Shown: positions 25,701 through 39,668 of the stretch, one piece after another
Layout: every line of letters starts with the position of its first letter
Numbering within the stretch: position 1 is the stretch's first letter
Origin: Triops longicaudatus
Taxonomy: Eukaryota > Arthropoda > Branchiopoda > Notostraca > Triopsidae
DNA length: 64,000 nucleotides
Assembly: GCA_022885665.1 (NCBI GenBank)
Contig: JAGQDJ010000212.1
Coordinates: forward strand, 124,001 to 188,000
Reading direction: 5' to 3'
The notes under the pieces: generated by a model
Database searches by the model: none
What the model saw: only the letters and a program-made list of their open reading frames with translations
What the model was told of the DNA's origin: nothing
Program-made: the position numbers and the translations under genes

Positions 25701-28700
25701 GGGTAAATCGCATTTTTCAGCAGAAAACATGGCTATTAAACAGTTTTGATACCTTCTGCCGAACAATCAATGAACATATGTAAATAGAAATAAGAATCAA
25801 CAAGACAATAGGTTGAACGGTCGAATTAGCTTGGGCACGTCGAGATTGGCCTCTAGTAACCCTCAGACTCTTTGAATCGTTTTGCATTGCTACCACAAAA
25901 CTTCACCCAATAGGCCCTAGGAACCCTTCAACCGCCCCCGTTACAGAGATCTACTTTTTTCTGTTCAGCGAATGTGACTAACGAGCTCTGCTCATGCCAA
26001 AACTAGTTTTCAAAAAAGTGTCTGTTTAGGGTCAATGCGGAAGCATTGTGCGTTCGACACCAAAGTGAGGTATTATGAAAGTATTGTAAAACTGAAGACC
26101 CAGTAACAGGCTCCGGCCAAAACTGGTGAATACCAATTAAATAATGTCTCTTTTGCAAAGTATCTCATGCTGTGTTGTATTTAAAATAGTTTTGCGACAA
26201 GAACTAAGCGTGTAACATTTAATAGTTATGCAATATTGAAATAGTTAAACATTATTAATATTCCTTATGCAACTAAGCGAAGTGTACAATGCTGGTCCAA
26301 AACGAGGTTCGAATATTTTCCTTTGATTCTGAGAACTAAAATGTAACATCCGTAACTTGATTGTTATTGTGTGCTATATGGCATAATAATTTATGCTTAA
26401 GGTATTCTCGTAGTACTTATGCACCATTATAGTCAGGATTAAGCATAAACTAACTTATTTTAATTGAGTAGTAAGTAGGATTATAAGTAATTATAATTCA
26501 TCCTTATTACTCCGTGGATCCTTATTATCCACATTCGAAATTTCCCGAAAGGTCTCAGGGCAAGAAGGCAAATATCGATAATTTCCACTTCGCTTCGATT
26601 TACAGTGCGATGTCTTTTCAACCCTCTCCGCTTATGGGGGCTTTACAAAGTTGTAACAAACGGCCCATAAGGGATGACCCTAACCTTCTCTCTATACTAC
26701 TCTATATTCTCTAACTTATCTTCTAAACAAAAAGTGTTTTTTTCTTAATTCCTCGATAGATACGTTGAGCAATACAACAAAATTACCAGGGCCTGTTTGC
26801 ATATTTTCCAACGTCAATCCGAACCAGCCATACCGTAGCTGCTTGCTCCCAAATGAAGCTAAGGGTATACGGTAAAAGGCGAGGAAATTCCAACACGGTT
26901 TTAATGAGAGCCGAACTTTGTAGAGAATATTGTCAAATTACTTCTTAGTATACTGAAGCTATTAATTACTATTCATGAAACAAAAGCACAGATTGATTCT
27001 CGCCTTCTAGGGCCACGGCAGTTGCGTGCTATTAGCTAAAAGTAAGTGTGCTATGCGGTTTGTTATGGTTGCGAATTATTAAAAGACAATACTCAACAGT
27101 TCTTTTCAAGGTCAGTAGGTGGCTCATATTAGGGACATGACTGAAAATGTCCGCCACAATCAGACAAATGCAAAGGCGCATGGATTGTTTTCTTGTTTGA
27201 TAAATGAGTTTTCTCAAGTTTTTTTATCGGAATCTATTATAATACTATACGTCACGGCATAATGATACTTATTAACGAGTAAACAATTCCGCGGAGATAA
27301 ACGCTATAATTCAACACTTGCAGACACACCGAGATGCTAAAGTTGCTAATTCAGCTCACTACTCAATAGAGAATAGAAGTTGTAACTAAAATAATACCTG
27401 TATCATGTATGGCGGCGCCTCAAGGAATCAGATCCAATAGACCACCTAGGACTCCACGCTCCTTTTAGTTAGTTAGCTATCGTAAGCGCTCTTAGTTCAT
27501 TATCCTTCACACAGATCAAACCAAATATTTACTCTAATAACAAACGCCATTATTTGTTCCGTCTTACTTCACAAAACACATAATTTAAGCCCTTAACAAC
27601 ACTAAGTTCAATATTAGGAACTCCTATTCACTCAGTGAAGCGTAGGCAGTTAGCTTCGACTGTTCGAAATACTTAAAATAATGTAAAGAACGCTTATTAT
27701 TCAGTGAAGAGTTGATTTGCTGATTTAAATGTCAACAGCTAATCGTGGCAACGCTAAGCCACCTTTCTCCATAGTATTTTCCCTATACCCGATTGGTTCG
27801 GATTGGGTTTTGGGAATATACGATCCGTTTCTTACAAAAAGTGCCACAGATTTATTTTATTTTTTCTTGTGTACACTGTACTATTTTTCGACGAAACTTT
27901 CCCCGTTTGACCTTAGTGTCTGATTTTTTTTATCCAGTTCCAAAATATTTTTAGTTCATTGGTTCTGATTTTTGTACGGTTTGTCCGACGCGTCACTTGT
28001 CACATCCCTCTGCTTCTTACTCGTGGTCGAAGTTGCACTGGCCTGGGGTGACATTAAACACGAGTTTTAACAATAAGATACTCACACATCCCAAGTAAAA
28101 AGTAAAGTAAGCTAAAAATAAAGCAAGTAAACACTATGCAGATTCATCGACTCTGGATGGTTTTATAAAAACCAAAATTTTCTTTTCTTTTTAAGAAAAA
28201 AAAATAACCGAAATATACAAGAAAAACAAAAAGGCGCCTTTTTGGTCACTATTTACCACAGTTGACGGTAGGCTCCGCTAATTTTCCCTCTCTTCCACAC
28301 TTTCTTTGTTGGTCGAAGAGAATCTCCAAATAACGTACTTTAATCGGCGGACTTCTAGTTTCTCTGGCTTTTTTTCCTCAGGGTTGAATTTTTGCTACTG
28401 TTTATAACAAGGAAAAATGAAAATCAGGCAAACTGGTGCACTAGGTCTGATTTTTAATTTAAAAAATAAAGTTTAAAGAAAAACGAAAGCGGTCAGTCAC
28501 TTTTTGTAATATCGTGAATGAAAACTTAAGTTTTGTTTGACAATACTGGGATGTACTTCTTTTCAGATACTCTATTTGACTTCATTCGCCCTTTGATGTA
28601 AGTTATAATCACAGACTTTCACAGTGGAAGCGATGTCCCTATCTTTTATTTTTAATAATTTTAAAAGTTGTGCAAAGTTAGTTTATTTCAGAGTTATAAA

Positions 28701-29500
28701 CTTTGATGTTTCTATGGAAACTTTCAGAACATTTCTCGTGTGAATTATTTGTCAAATTAATTTCAATAAGTGGCAAAGAATTTCGAAGCGTAGTGACAAA
28801 AGTTTTGCGAGAATGGAATACAGGACGAGATGTAGTAATTGAGATTTTGTTCTATTTTATCTTTATATTCTATTTTGTCACGTAAGTAGAGGAGGGTAGG
28901 GACAACAGTAACATTTCGCGCTTTGCCAGTTTTTTGTCGTGCCAGGAACATAACTAGCATCTCAATGTATTTCCACGAGATGCAGGTATAGCTCTGATCC
29001 TCTATTAAGGCATTGTATGCTTCTTAAAAATTTAATATAAGGTTAAACTAGCCTTCAAACTAGGAGATTCTCGTTTGTTACTACCGTACAACCCGTGTAT
29101 ACAAAAGTAACATCGTGTTTAACGTGCATTCCTCCTAAGAAATTTTACCAATCAAATTTCTCATGACAGACTAAACTTGTAACGAAAGTTTGCAGTTGCA
29201 GTCCCAAGCAATACCGGAACATTATAGCTTCATGTCCGTCAAGAAATAGTATACTTGAGAAAACCTGTAACTTGCCCGCAATATTTTAGAGGAAGAAACG
29301 TAAAAACTGTGGAACGTCGGGTGTTTCGTGGAAGGACGGGACAGTTCAGACAGATTTTTTCTGATTTTTACTTCTCATCTAGTGTGCTGGCAACATAAAG
29401 ACAACACACTAGATGCAGTGATGTTCAAATATTAAATATAGTACCGGGAGCTTCTAGGAAACGAAAATTAGATCACGAAAACAAGTCAAGTTCCTGGAAC
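25701..29500. other. Gene-poor intergenic region
   Basis: About 3.8 kb of AT-rich sequence without convincing exons on either strand. It includes an 11-bp perfect inverted repeat at 29376-29415 and a 13-mer at 29334-29346 (GGACGGGACAGTT) that recurs at 36622-36634, which hints at old dispersed repeats. No RNA gene was recognised. Confidence 0.4.
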
Positions 29501-29539
29501 CATGTTACGGAAAGGTAATTTTTTTCTTCCTTTGCCATA

Positions 29540-29800
29540 GTTGTCCGTGCTAGAGAAACTGGCGGAGCCCATGCTACATTTTGCAAACATGGGAAAGAAC
29601 AACGTTGCGTATGAGCGTCCCGCTCTGAAAAGCTGTGATAGAAGAGCTCGGAAAAGCTGTTGCCGTGGTTACGGCTACATATCGCTTCGGCGGGAGTTGT
29701 CATGGAAATCTTGTTTTGGTTCTTTGTATTCACTTACAGCGTGAAGTAAGGAGCGCTTCTTTTTTATTTTCAGGCCAAAAGTTAGATTTTAGTGCGCAAA
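29540..29800 (+). promoter_or_regulatory. Probable MCM3 promoter and 5' UTR
   Basis: GC content rises just upstream of the MCM3 ATG. GGCGGGAG at 29689-29696 resembles an E2F site, which would fit a replication-licensing gene expressed at G1/S. The site is seen in sequence; its function is inference. Confidence 0.3.
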
Positions 29801-32800
29801 ATGGGTGATAATGAACAAGATAAACGCCTCCAAGAGCTGCAACTCGAATACGTCGAGTTTTTGGACGATTATGTAAGCTTTGACCTTAATTTTAAACCAC
29901 TTGTTGTGCTCTTTTAATAAAACTTTATCCTTTTTCTTCACTTGTAGCTTCACCACATTGAATAGTGTCTATTTTACGGATTTTTTTATAGGACAAGGAT
30001 GGAATTTATTCAGATTTGGTGAAACAAATGATATCCAATGAAGAAGTTCGCTTAATTGTCAACCTTAACGACCTCAGACGCGTAAATCCCAAGCGAGCCG
30101 TAAAGTAAAGACCCATTAAATCTTTAATTAAATTCTGAAGAGTTATAAAGTAATGTTGGAAAGCTTATAGTATTTAAATTCTTTACTTCAGCTTGCTGAA
30201 CCATGGTTTCGAAGAACAACTCGCCTTCTGTAACGCTTTACGGGAAATTGTGGGCGGTATCGACGCTACTTACGCCAAAAAAGCGCAAAATTTCTTTGTA
30301 GGCTTTGAAGGAAGCTTTGGAGCCAAGCATGTCACACCCCGTACGCTTACATCCCGAAATTTGGGCAATTTAGTCTGCGTTGAAGGCATTGTGACGAAAT
30401 GTAATTTATTTTGTCAACAGCTTCGCGATATACACGTTTAAAATGTTATGTTAGGCTCCATGGTGAGGCCTAAAGTTGTCAGAAGTGTTCATTACTGTCC
30501 TACCACCGCCAAACACATGGAAAGAAGCTATACTGACATGACCAGCTACGATGCGTTTCCTTCTTCGTCCGCTTATCCGACCAAAGTACTTAATTTCTTC
30601 AAAATCTTCGCGTGTTTTCACGTATATTCTGTTCTCAAGGCTTAAATTGACGTTTATTGTTTTAACAGGATGACGATGGCAATCTTTTAGAGACAGAGTA
30701 CGGTCTGTCGACGTATAAAGACCACCAGACCGTCACAATTCAAGAAATGCCTGAAAAAGCTCCCACAGGTGAGTTTTAAACGCTAAAAAAAACTGAACAC
30801 AATTGCCTCTCTTTGTCTATACGTTTGCCTATTTTTATTCAATTCTCCATGCATTTATTGTTTCTCGCAGGTCAGTTGCCTCGTTCAGTTGAAGTGATTT
30901 TAGATAACGATCTCGTCGATAAGTGCAAACCTGGAGATCGCATCCAAGCTGTAGGCACATTCCGTTGCATGCCTTCCAAAAACCAAGGCTTCACAACTGG
31001 CGTTTTTAGGTATAATTTCTTAATTAAAGCGTTTAAATTCCTTTTTCTTATAGATGAAGAAGGAATTTGAGTTTCTAGAGGTTAAACAAAACTTTAGAAA
31101 AGTTGAGTGTCGGTTTTATGGAATGCTAAGGAGATTTTGCCTTGTATTAAGATACGAAAATTGTCCTTACGGACGCAATATCGTCGTTAAGGGCCACTTT
31201 CTCATGTTCAAGCATAGGAAGATGTTGTTTGTGAACCATATCACTTTAGTTGCGGTATTAACGTCTCATTTTCAGGAATAACTCCATCTGCAAGTTGTTT
31301 GCTTACGTTCTAACGGTTCTTTAAGTTTTTTATTATTATTTATTTTAATTACGTTTATTTTTAGTGCAATTTACTAAAAAAAATAGCATTTAGAGTCGTT
31401 TTTTCGTCAGTTAATTTACGAACATAAACCATGTGGTTGCAAAACTCCTGATTTCGGCATTAAATAATAGGTAATAGTGTTCTGATACGCTTTAAGAAAT
31501 GTAAGAATTGTTTTAAGATGCTGTTTCATGCAAGTTGGAATATTTAATGCGTTTTTGCCATGAAAGAGAATAAAAAAAACGTTCTTGAGAACTTTCTTGC
31601 TTCTCCAGAAGTCATATTGTGACATCGCAGGTGTCCTATGCTGCTTGGGTATGTGCCTCTTGTTTCAGTCGTCGGACTTTTTTTTTTCTGTAGGAAAAAG
31701 CAGTTCTTTAGGCATTAGAGAACTACAGAAACACTTAACCTAAATAAAATCTTATGTCATTTTCATTATATGACAATATTATTGAAGCTAAATTACGGTA
31801 ACATTATCTTTATTACTAATTTAAGGTTGTTCTATGATTTGAACTACGTTTTTACATCGTTGTGTGAAAACAGATTTAAATGGATGAGACCTGAAATTTA
31901 TGTGTGCAAATACTGGTGTTGAAGGTTATTGTATATTATCCATGTGTTTAGCATTGTTTTGACTACGTTATAAGTGCGTTTTCGCCATATTTGTACAAAT
32001 TGGGTGTTAGAAGTGTGTCTAACCCTCAACTTGTTTAGTCTAAAATGATACGTTTAACTCTCTTAGGGCAGCGTAAGCGAAGGATTTAACGCCTGAAAGG
32101 CTCTCGGGTTGGCTAAAATAGATTGTGGATAGAATGGAGTTTTAATTTAGCAAGTTCACGTAGAAGGATAGATCTAGCTTTGTTCAGACGTCTGCGAAAA
32201 AAAATATATTTCGTAAGTCTTGTTTGGGGTAATTATCCCAAGGGCAGATCACGTTAGAAGTATTTTTTATTTTAAATAGGTATGCGTTTATGCGGAAGTG
32301 AGTTGTCCGTAATTTTATTGACGTGGAAAGCCTTCCGTTCAGTGTCTAGTTTACGTATGAGTTTGGTTGATGGGCATATTGGTGTTCGAGTATCTAAAAT
32401 CTGACTTTTCCTTCGTAGGACGATTTTAATTGCCAACAACATCATCCAAATGAGCAAAGAAGCTTCATTATGCATCACACCCGAAGATGTACGCAAATGC
32501 AAGAAGTTTTCCCGCCAGAAGGATACGAACGTGTTCGAACTCTTGGCCCATTCCTTAGCTCCCTCCATTCACGGCCATGAGTACATTAAAAAAGCTTTGC
32601 TTTGTATGCTTTTGGGTGGATTGGAAAAAGTTTTACCCAATGGCACGCGTTTGCGAGGGTAAAGTACCTTCTATTCACCCTTTTCTTCAATTTCCTCTTT
32701 AGTGTCTGTCGTTTTCGAAAGCATTATCTTTCGTCTGCGTCGTTCTTCTGTGAATATTTCACTAACTTCAAGTTAGTGAAATGTCAGAAAGTTTTGGAAA

Positions 32801-35800
32801 TTCTACTAAAAACTTTATAGTTACTTTTTATACTCAATAACGAATGTTTTTCTCGAATTTTCGCTCGATAGTATCTATATTTACTCAATAGTATTTGGGT
32901 GAAACTTCCACGAAAGCTCATTTTTCTTGCTATTTTTCTTAGGTACTTCCAACAGTTTAATGAGTTGGTAACGAATATTGATATTTATGGCGTCTTTTTA
33001 ACGAGTTTCTATGATTCTGTGAATTTTCGTTTTTTTTTTTTTTGCCTTCCCATATCTTTCACAGTTATTCTAAGATTATCGTTTTATATTCTTTTTTCTA
33101 TGTTTTCACTTGTTTCTTTTCTTCATTTTCTTCTTGTTCTTTAATTGTTTATCTATTTATTTTATTTTTCACTGCATTTTTTCAAGAAATTAATTCCCTT
33201 TTTTTTCAGTGACATCAACGTCTTGCTCATCGGTGATCCATCAGTGGCCAAATCTCAGCTTCTTCGTTACGTGCTTTTCACAGCTCCTAGAGCCATTAAC
33301 ACCACCGGTAGAGGCGCTTCTGGCGTTGGTTTAACGGCTGCGGTCGTGTCGGATGAAGAAACTGGCGAAAGAAGGTTCGTAAGCTTTATTATTGTATATT
33401 TTAGTATTATTTTCTTATTTCTTCTTCTTATTATTATTAGTATGTTATTTTTGTAAAGGTTGGAAGCCGGTGCCATGGTATTGGCCGACAGAGGCGTGGT
33501 TTGCATCGACGAATTCGACAAAATGTCCGACATTGACCGAACTGCCATCCACGAAGTGATGGAACAAGGTTGTGTCACCATTTCCAAAGCTGGCATCCAT
33601 GCACGATTAAATGCGCGTTGCTCCGTTTTAGCGGCTGCTAATCCCGTTTACGGACGAGTAGGTTTCATAAAAATAATTATAATAAACTATAGTAAATTCA
33701 TTCACATAAAAATATAAAAAATAAACTGTAAATGCAATGAAAATGAATTAAGAAAAAAATGAAGCAGATAAATATACATATATGCATAGAAAATAAATAA
33801 GCTATAAAACTTCATAAAGTAATAAAAATAATTACAATGAATAAAGTAGAGAAAAATAATTACCTAAAATACTGCCTTTCTTTGCTTGTTTCAAATCCTC
33901 TTTTCAAATCTATATTTTTTGTTTTTATTGCGCTTTTGGGGCTTTTTTACTTTTTTAGTATTTGTATTTGTTTTTTTAGTTCAATGTCTGAAATTTTTTC
34001 ACTGTTTTACGGGGTTTGTGGTTATTTCAAGTTTTAATTCGCTTTTAGTGATATTAGGCGCTTTGGTTTTAATAAAAATTGCACTTTTTTGTACTATTGT
34101 TGTAGTATGACCAGTACAAGACGCCTATGGAAAACATTGGAATGCAAGATTCGCTGTTGTCGCGTTTCGATCTCATTTTTGTGATGCTGGATCAAGTAGA
34201 AAGCGACCATGATCGAACCATTGCTGATCACGTGATCCGTATGCACCGATACAGGTTCGATGTCGCCCTTTTCACGAGTTTTCACGCCCTTTTCATGAGC
34301 TTACATTTATTACTAACCTGTTTTGAACTTGTTCAATATTCAACACGAAAAAGAACACTTCGTATATTTTTTTGGTAAATTTCTTTAATGTTTTGATAAA
34401 CGTATTTATTTTTAATTTATGTTCATTTAGCATTCATTATTGACGTATTTTAAACTTATGTGATTTGATAAAACAAAATTTGGCATTTTTCCGCATTTTT
34501 ATGTAAAATCGTGTGTAGTTTCACTAGTTTTGACAAATTTAGTTTAGTTTAGTGTTGATGAAAATTTCATTATTGACGTTATTTTGGACGTCATAGGTCG
34601 GCGGATGAGCAAGATGGCGAAGCATTGCCTTTGGCTACCAATGCCGATTTCTTGTCCACCTTTGATCCGGAGAGCGTCTCAGCCCAACAGGAAGACACGC
34701 CCATTTATGAGAAATATGACGCTTTGTTACATGGCAACACTCGCTCTAAAACGTAATTTTGCGCTATATTAGTTATTCTACGATATGTTTAAACTTGCAG
34801 TTCTGCTTAAATCACCCCCTATTTTTGTTAATTTTCATTTCCTGTTCTTTTTGCTTATTTCTACAGCTTATTTATTTTTGTCCAAGATTTTACGTTCGAT
34901 TTTTATATTTTTTCCTTGCGTTTTTTCCCGTATTTTTTAGCTTCACTGTATTTTGATTTCATACTTAATTTTACCCCAGTTTTTTAATTTAAGTTTGATT
35001 ATTTAGATGCGTTTTTATTTTTAGAATTGAATTACTTCATTTTATGTTTCTATTTATAATTAGCCTTTTTTTCAGTAATTATCGTTTCTCATTACAGGGA
35101 CAAGATCGTAAGCGCCGCCTTTATGCGCAAGTACATTCACATTGCGCGCGCCATTAAGCCTATATTAACGCAACCAGCTGCTGATGCGATTGCTGAAGAA
35201 TATTCACGTCTACGTTCACATGACGTAGAAAACGTGGGCGTGGCCAGAGTAAGAACCATCTTCCCCTAACGCAGTGTTCTTTTAAGTTCAATTGAAATAA
35301 TTCTTCTGATAAAGACGCAACCTGTGACGGCCCGCGCGCTGGAAACGCTGATCCGTCTTTCTACTGCGCATGCGCGCTCAAGACTGTCGCGCAACATTGA
35401 ACTCGAAGACGCTGAAGCTGCCATCGAGCTGGTCCAGTTCGCGTACTTCAAGAAAGTACGGCAAAAACCTTATACTTTTTCTTGATTTTGTAAAATTCAC
35501 TTTCATTGTGTTACGCTCTAAATTGCTTAAAGTTAGTTTGGTCATTTAGTCAGTTTGTTTACTACTTTTTCATGTTTTTTAGTAATATTTAGTTAGTTCA
35601 GTTTGTTTATTACCTTTGTTAGTATGGTTTTGTGTAATTTAGGTAGTTTTTAATTTTAGTTAGCTGATTTTTGGCAAACTTTATTTCTTGTTGATTTCCT
35701 ATATTTTATTTATATTTTTTTTAAAGAATTTTGGTTAGTTCTTATTGAAATTAATAATTTTCAGTTGATTTTTCGTGTTAGTTCAATTTGCCACGGTAAA

Positions 35801-36301
35801 CTTCCAAAGAATTGTTGATTAAAACGTGTTTATTTCCAAAAGTTAATGGAAAAACCGCGTAAACGGCGTCGTGAGGGAGCAGACAGCGTGTCGGAAGACG
35901 ACGGGGCGGAGGAAGATGGCTCTGAGGCTCCGGCGCCGCGTCGTAAGCGTCGTACGACGAGTGGGAGTGGCACTCAAGCGTCATCGGTGCCAGATAGCGA
36001 GGAAATGACGGCCGTTTTGTCGGCTTCAATGAGCAGTAGCGCTACGGCGGGAGCAAGTGCACCGGACTCGGAAGTGGGCGTGGTGGTCGCCCCGGAAAGG
36101 CTGGCCACGTTTAAACAAGCGTTGACGCGTCTTTTTCGGGAGACGCGGTCGCAATCCACGCCGTTGGCGACTTTGGAGAATTTTTTGGCCACTGAGTACA
36201 AAACGGAGAAGTTTAGATTGCCGGAAATTCGCGCAGCCTTACAGACAATGACGGACGATAACCAAGTTATGGTGGCAGATGAGATTGTTTTCCTTATTTA
36301 A
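29801..36301 (+). CDS. MCM3: DNA replication licensing factor MCM3
   Basis: Fourteen exons join to 807 aa (human 808): 29801-29872, 29992-30104, 30192-30400, 30455-30585, 30669-30768, 30871-31009, 32419-32658, 33210-33374, 33459-33657, 34106-34254, 34597-34752, 35098-35248, 35315-35455, 35843-36301. It is one of six subunits of the MCM2-7 replicative helicase in the nucleus. Walker A is GDPSVAKS (343-350), Walker B is CIDEFDK (405-411), and the arginine finger is LLSRFDL (Arg476). A basic, acidic-serine C-terminal tail holds likely nuclear-localisation clusters (PRKRRREG, PRRKRR). The extreme C-terminus DNQVMVADEIVFLI is the family winged-helix end. The 54-bp intron at 30401-30454 shows how short introns can be here. 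AATAAA at 36389-36394 is a likely poly(A) signal. Confidence 0.97.
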
Positions 36302-38030
36302 ACAGGGCTTTTTTTTCTTGAGACATTGTGTTAAATGTGTTATGCGGACTTTGAACAAAATACAAGCTTTTTTGGTAAAACAAAAAAAAATAAAGATGTA
36401 TTGAATTCCAATACAGTCCGCTAACATTTCTGCGGTGCTATGTGAGCTGTAGCACGAAGCACGACAGATGGAGCAACAATAGTACTTCAAGAAAGTATGT
36501 CTCTTTCCCTTTACCTATTGATAACCTGTGATGTCAAAATTTTCCACTAAAAGAAGCAAAAACGGTTTGAAAAATTAAGTAGTTCCATCGCTTATCTTAG
36601 AAATAAAACGGGTGCTTAGAGGGACGGGACAGTTGACACTTCAGATAAACCGTAAAAAATTCATGACTAATGAAGTACAAAAGCTTTGTAACTGAAAAAA
36701 ATCAGGCTCTTAATGAATCCTACGAAGTAAATTAGGAAAGTTTCTTCGAAAAAGAGTAGTGTACATGAGAAAATGTCCTGAATATGTGTCACTTCTTGCA
36801 AGAAACGGGTCGTGTTAATTTCGTTGTATTGCTCAATATATTGTGTTGTTCGATAAGTCCGCTCTGCCATTCGACACTAATCGATTCGACACTATCGAAT
36901 CGAATTAAAATTCAAACAGCGCAGCTGTTTCTCTGAGTGCACATGTGCACTGTTTTGTTCATAAACGAGCAATGACGTATTTGTTCGAAATGGGTAAAAA
37001 TCCATAGGGATTTATCTAACAACCCAATACGTATCGAAAAATTAAGTAAAAATACACTTTCTGTAAAGGATAGTTGAAGAATAATCCCTCCAAAAGTATG
37101 GTACAAATTCTTTGTTTGAATTTTGCACGAGATTTTAGAACTCCAACGTGATAATTTAGTGCGCTGTGGACTTGCGCCATTTTTACTAGAAAGTGGAACA
37201 TGACTTCGCAACGTTGCACCCTACTCACAGTTAAAATACCTACTGCCTACTATTACCACTATACTACTACTCAATATATGAAAACAGCTGCCAAAATCAG
37301 TCCCTTACATCGTTGCGTTTACTTATTTTCATTACGCATTTGGACAAAATAGAGGAATTTTTTTCACACAAAAGCAGAGATAGGAAGTTTTTACTCAGAT
37401 GGATTAAGTCCATCATGCATTTTTGAAAGATGGTAAACAACAAGTTTCCTTATTGCAGAACACAGGGACAAATCGTCACCCGTGTCCAAATTGTCTACCC
37501 GGCATGTCAGTTTGTAAACGTGGAAGAGCCTCAAGTTTTCATGTCGTTTGGTCTCAATTTTAGTCTTTCCGAAGCAAACTGTACCCCACTGGATAGCCAA
37601 GACACTACAGCATCTAATGTGTGTAACTTTGATTTTGAGTTTTGTATGCATGTGAAGGGAAAAATAAAGAGGTGAAAAGTGCGACATTGCCCTGTCCCCT
37701 GCTATTTTTGCTATTACGTTTGTTGTTGATAACCAAAACTCGACGAGTGCTACAACATATCTTGAAAGATTAGTCCAAGGAGTGTTGAACGCGCTACAAA
37801 ATACCTTTATAAGGTAAAAGTAAAAAGAAAAAAATTAACAAAACTCGTCGTCGACAATGCCCAAATGCCCGAGATGAACCGATCCTAGCGACATCTATGA
37901 GTTGATTTTACAACTATCGAATACAAACAACCGATGGGCCTTCCAGTGCAAGATTAATGTAAGTATTTTCTGGAAAAATTATATTGATTGTTAAAAATGA
38001 TCAACCTCTATTGCCACAGCTCAACCAAAA
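36302..38030. other. Intergenic between MCM3 and DOLPP1
   Basis: It holds the MCM3 3' end (AATAAA at 36389-36394), a short direct repeat of TTCGACACTA near 36879-36895, an old dispersed repeat at 37398-37715, and the DOLPP1 upstream region. I see no additional gene. Confidence 0.5.
37398..37715 (+). repeat. Old dispersed repeat, copy A (without hAT insertion)
   Basis: About 300 bp is recognisably similar to the reverse complement of 63190-63780. Shared phrases include TTAAGTCCAT, AAGTTTCCTTAT, GTGGAAGAGCCTC versus GTTGGAAGAGCCTC, GACACTA and GTGTGTAACTTT versus GAGTGTAACTTT. This copy aligns straight across the point where copy B carries a hAT element, so it represents the empty site. An open frame spans it, but I cannot name a product. 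Confidence 0.7.
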
Positions 38031-39311
38031 ATGGCAGCTTCTTTTTCGAACGCCGTCACGGATCCAGAATGGGTTTCCTTATCCTTAACACACGTCGAAT
38101 TCCCTGCAGGTTTTCCAAATAATCTCCACAGAAAACTTCATTAAAACTCTTCAAATCATCCTGTTTTTATCTCTTACCGTAGGTGACACACTGGGAAAGT
38201 TCTTAGCTATAAGCAGCCTTCTGCCGTTAGCTATTCTTTGCGGTTTTGTTACTTTAATTCTCTTCCGTCGCGATTTACACACAGTAAATCTTAATTTCTC
38301 ATATAAATTTATTTTAAAGAGTAGTACATTGTGAAGAAGGAATATAAAGCTTGTTTCATAATACTAGATCTCATTCCTCGCTGGGCTGGTCTTAAATGAA
38401 GGCTTAAATTGGGTTTTGAAGCATTTTATCGCCGAAGCTCGGCCGATGCGCAGGAACGTTTTGTACACCGAATATGGCATGCCTTCAGCCCACTCGCAAT
38501 TCGTGTGGTTTTTCGCCACTTATGCCTGCCTTTTCACTGTCATTCGCATGCATCACGCGCCCCATAACGGCGTCCTGGTTTTCCTGTGGAAAAGCCTAGT
38601 CATTCTCGGCTGTGTTGCGGTTGCTGCCGTTGTTTCCATTTCCAGGTCAAATATTAAAAATAAGTAAATTAATAAATAAAAAAGTAAAAACAATAAATAA
38701 AGGAAAACATTAAAGCACAGTAGTACTTCTTTGGCAAAGCAAAACGTACTAAATTTTACAGTAATGGTAGTAAAGAAATAGAAATATGTAAAGTAAAAAA
38801 TAATAGTAAAAAATAGATACTTAGAAAAAAAAAACTAAAAAAACCGTCAAAATGAACTACACATATAAAAGTAGTAACAATAACTAATTTAAATTAAAAT
38901 AAAAAGAGAAATGGTAATAAAAGTAACCATGAATGTTCAATTTTAGAGTTTATCTGCAATATCACACTACCGGTCAAGTTTTATATGGCGGAGTTCTGGG
39001 TGCTTTCGTAGCTACGGCTTGGTTTGCCTTCATACAGTGTGTTCTAACGCCCTTGTTCCCTGTTATCGTCTCTTGGTACGTTTTATTTCTATAAAAACTA
39101 AAAAATGGAAAAGATTGAAAATATATTTGGTAGATTTTCTTTTGTAATCAAAATTTGTCTTCCATTAATGTTTGTGTTTAGGCGAATTAGCGAGTTTTGT
39201 TTGATTCGGGATACGACGTTAATACCCAACGTTCTGTGGTTCGAGTACCTTACCGTCCGGCAAGAATGCCGTTCCAGGACGAGGAAGTTATCTTCGATGA
39301 AGTCGCAATGA
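38031..39311 (+). CDS. DOLPP1: Dolichyldiphosphatase 1
   Basis: Five exons, 38031-38109, 38183-38283, 38368-38645, 38947-39075 and 39182-39311, join to 238 aa, the same length as human DOLPP1. The enzyme removes a phosphate from dolichyl diphosphate on the luminal face of the ER so that dolichyl phosphate can be reused in N-glycosylation. PAP2-type phosphatase signatures are complete: K78-x6-R85-P86 (KHFIAEARP), PSAH (99-102), and S152-R153-x5-H159 (SRVYLQYH). Four or more hydrophobic segments fit a multi-pass ER membrane protein. The C-terminus is LIPNVLWFEY followed by a basic tail. SF3B6 converges from the other side with its stop only about 360 bp away. Confidence 0.95.
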
Positions 39312-39668
39312 AAGGGATCTCTGGAAATGGTTTTTCTACAAAATTTTGCAAGTTTTTTGAAGATAGAGCCAATGCAGCTACGATAAAGTGCAAGCTTGTT
39401 TTTTCCTTTATAAAGTATAAAAGAAAAGCTGACGAAATACACGTTTTTCACCATTAAAGCGTCATGTTTCTTTTTTATTTACTGTATATTTTTGTATACC
39501 TTCTAATTTCTATGAACTCTAAAAAATTATCCCCTAGAAGAAAGTACGCATGTTCGATATTACAAAACATTTTTCTTTATTTTTTCTCTTTTCTTTTGAC
39601 TTCTTATATTTTTTCTTTTGCTTTTCAAATATTTCCAAAGGATAAAGGTAAAGTAATGAAAAAATAAG
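39312..39668. other. Shared 3' region of convergent DOLPP1 and SF3B6
   Basis: About 357 bp separates two convergent stop codons. ATTAAA at 39453-39458 could serve DOLPP1, and TTTATT at 39474-39479 (AATAAA on the minus strand) could serve SF3B6. The two 3' UTRs may therefore nearly meet or overlap. Confidence 0.4.
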
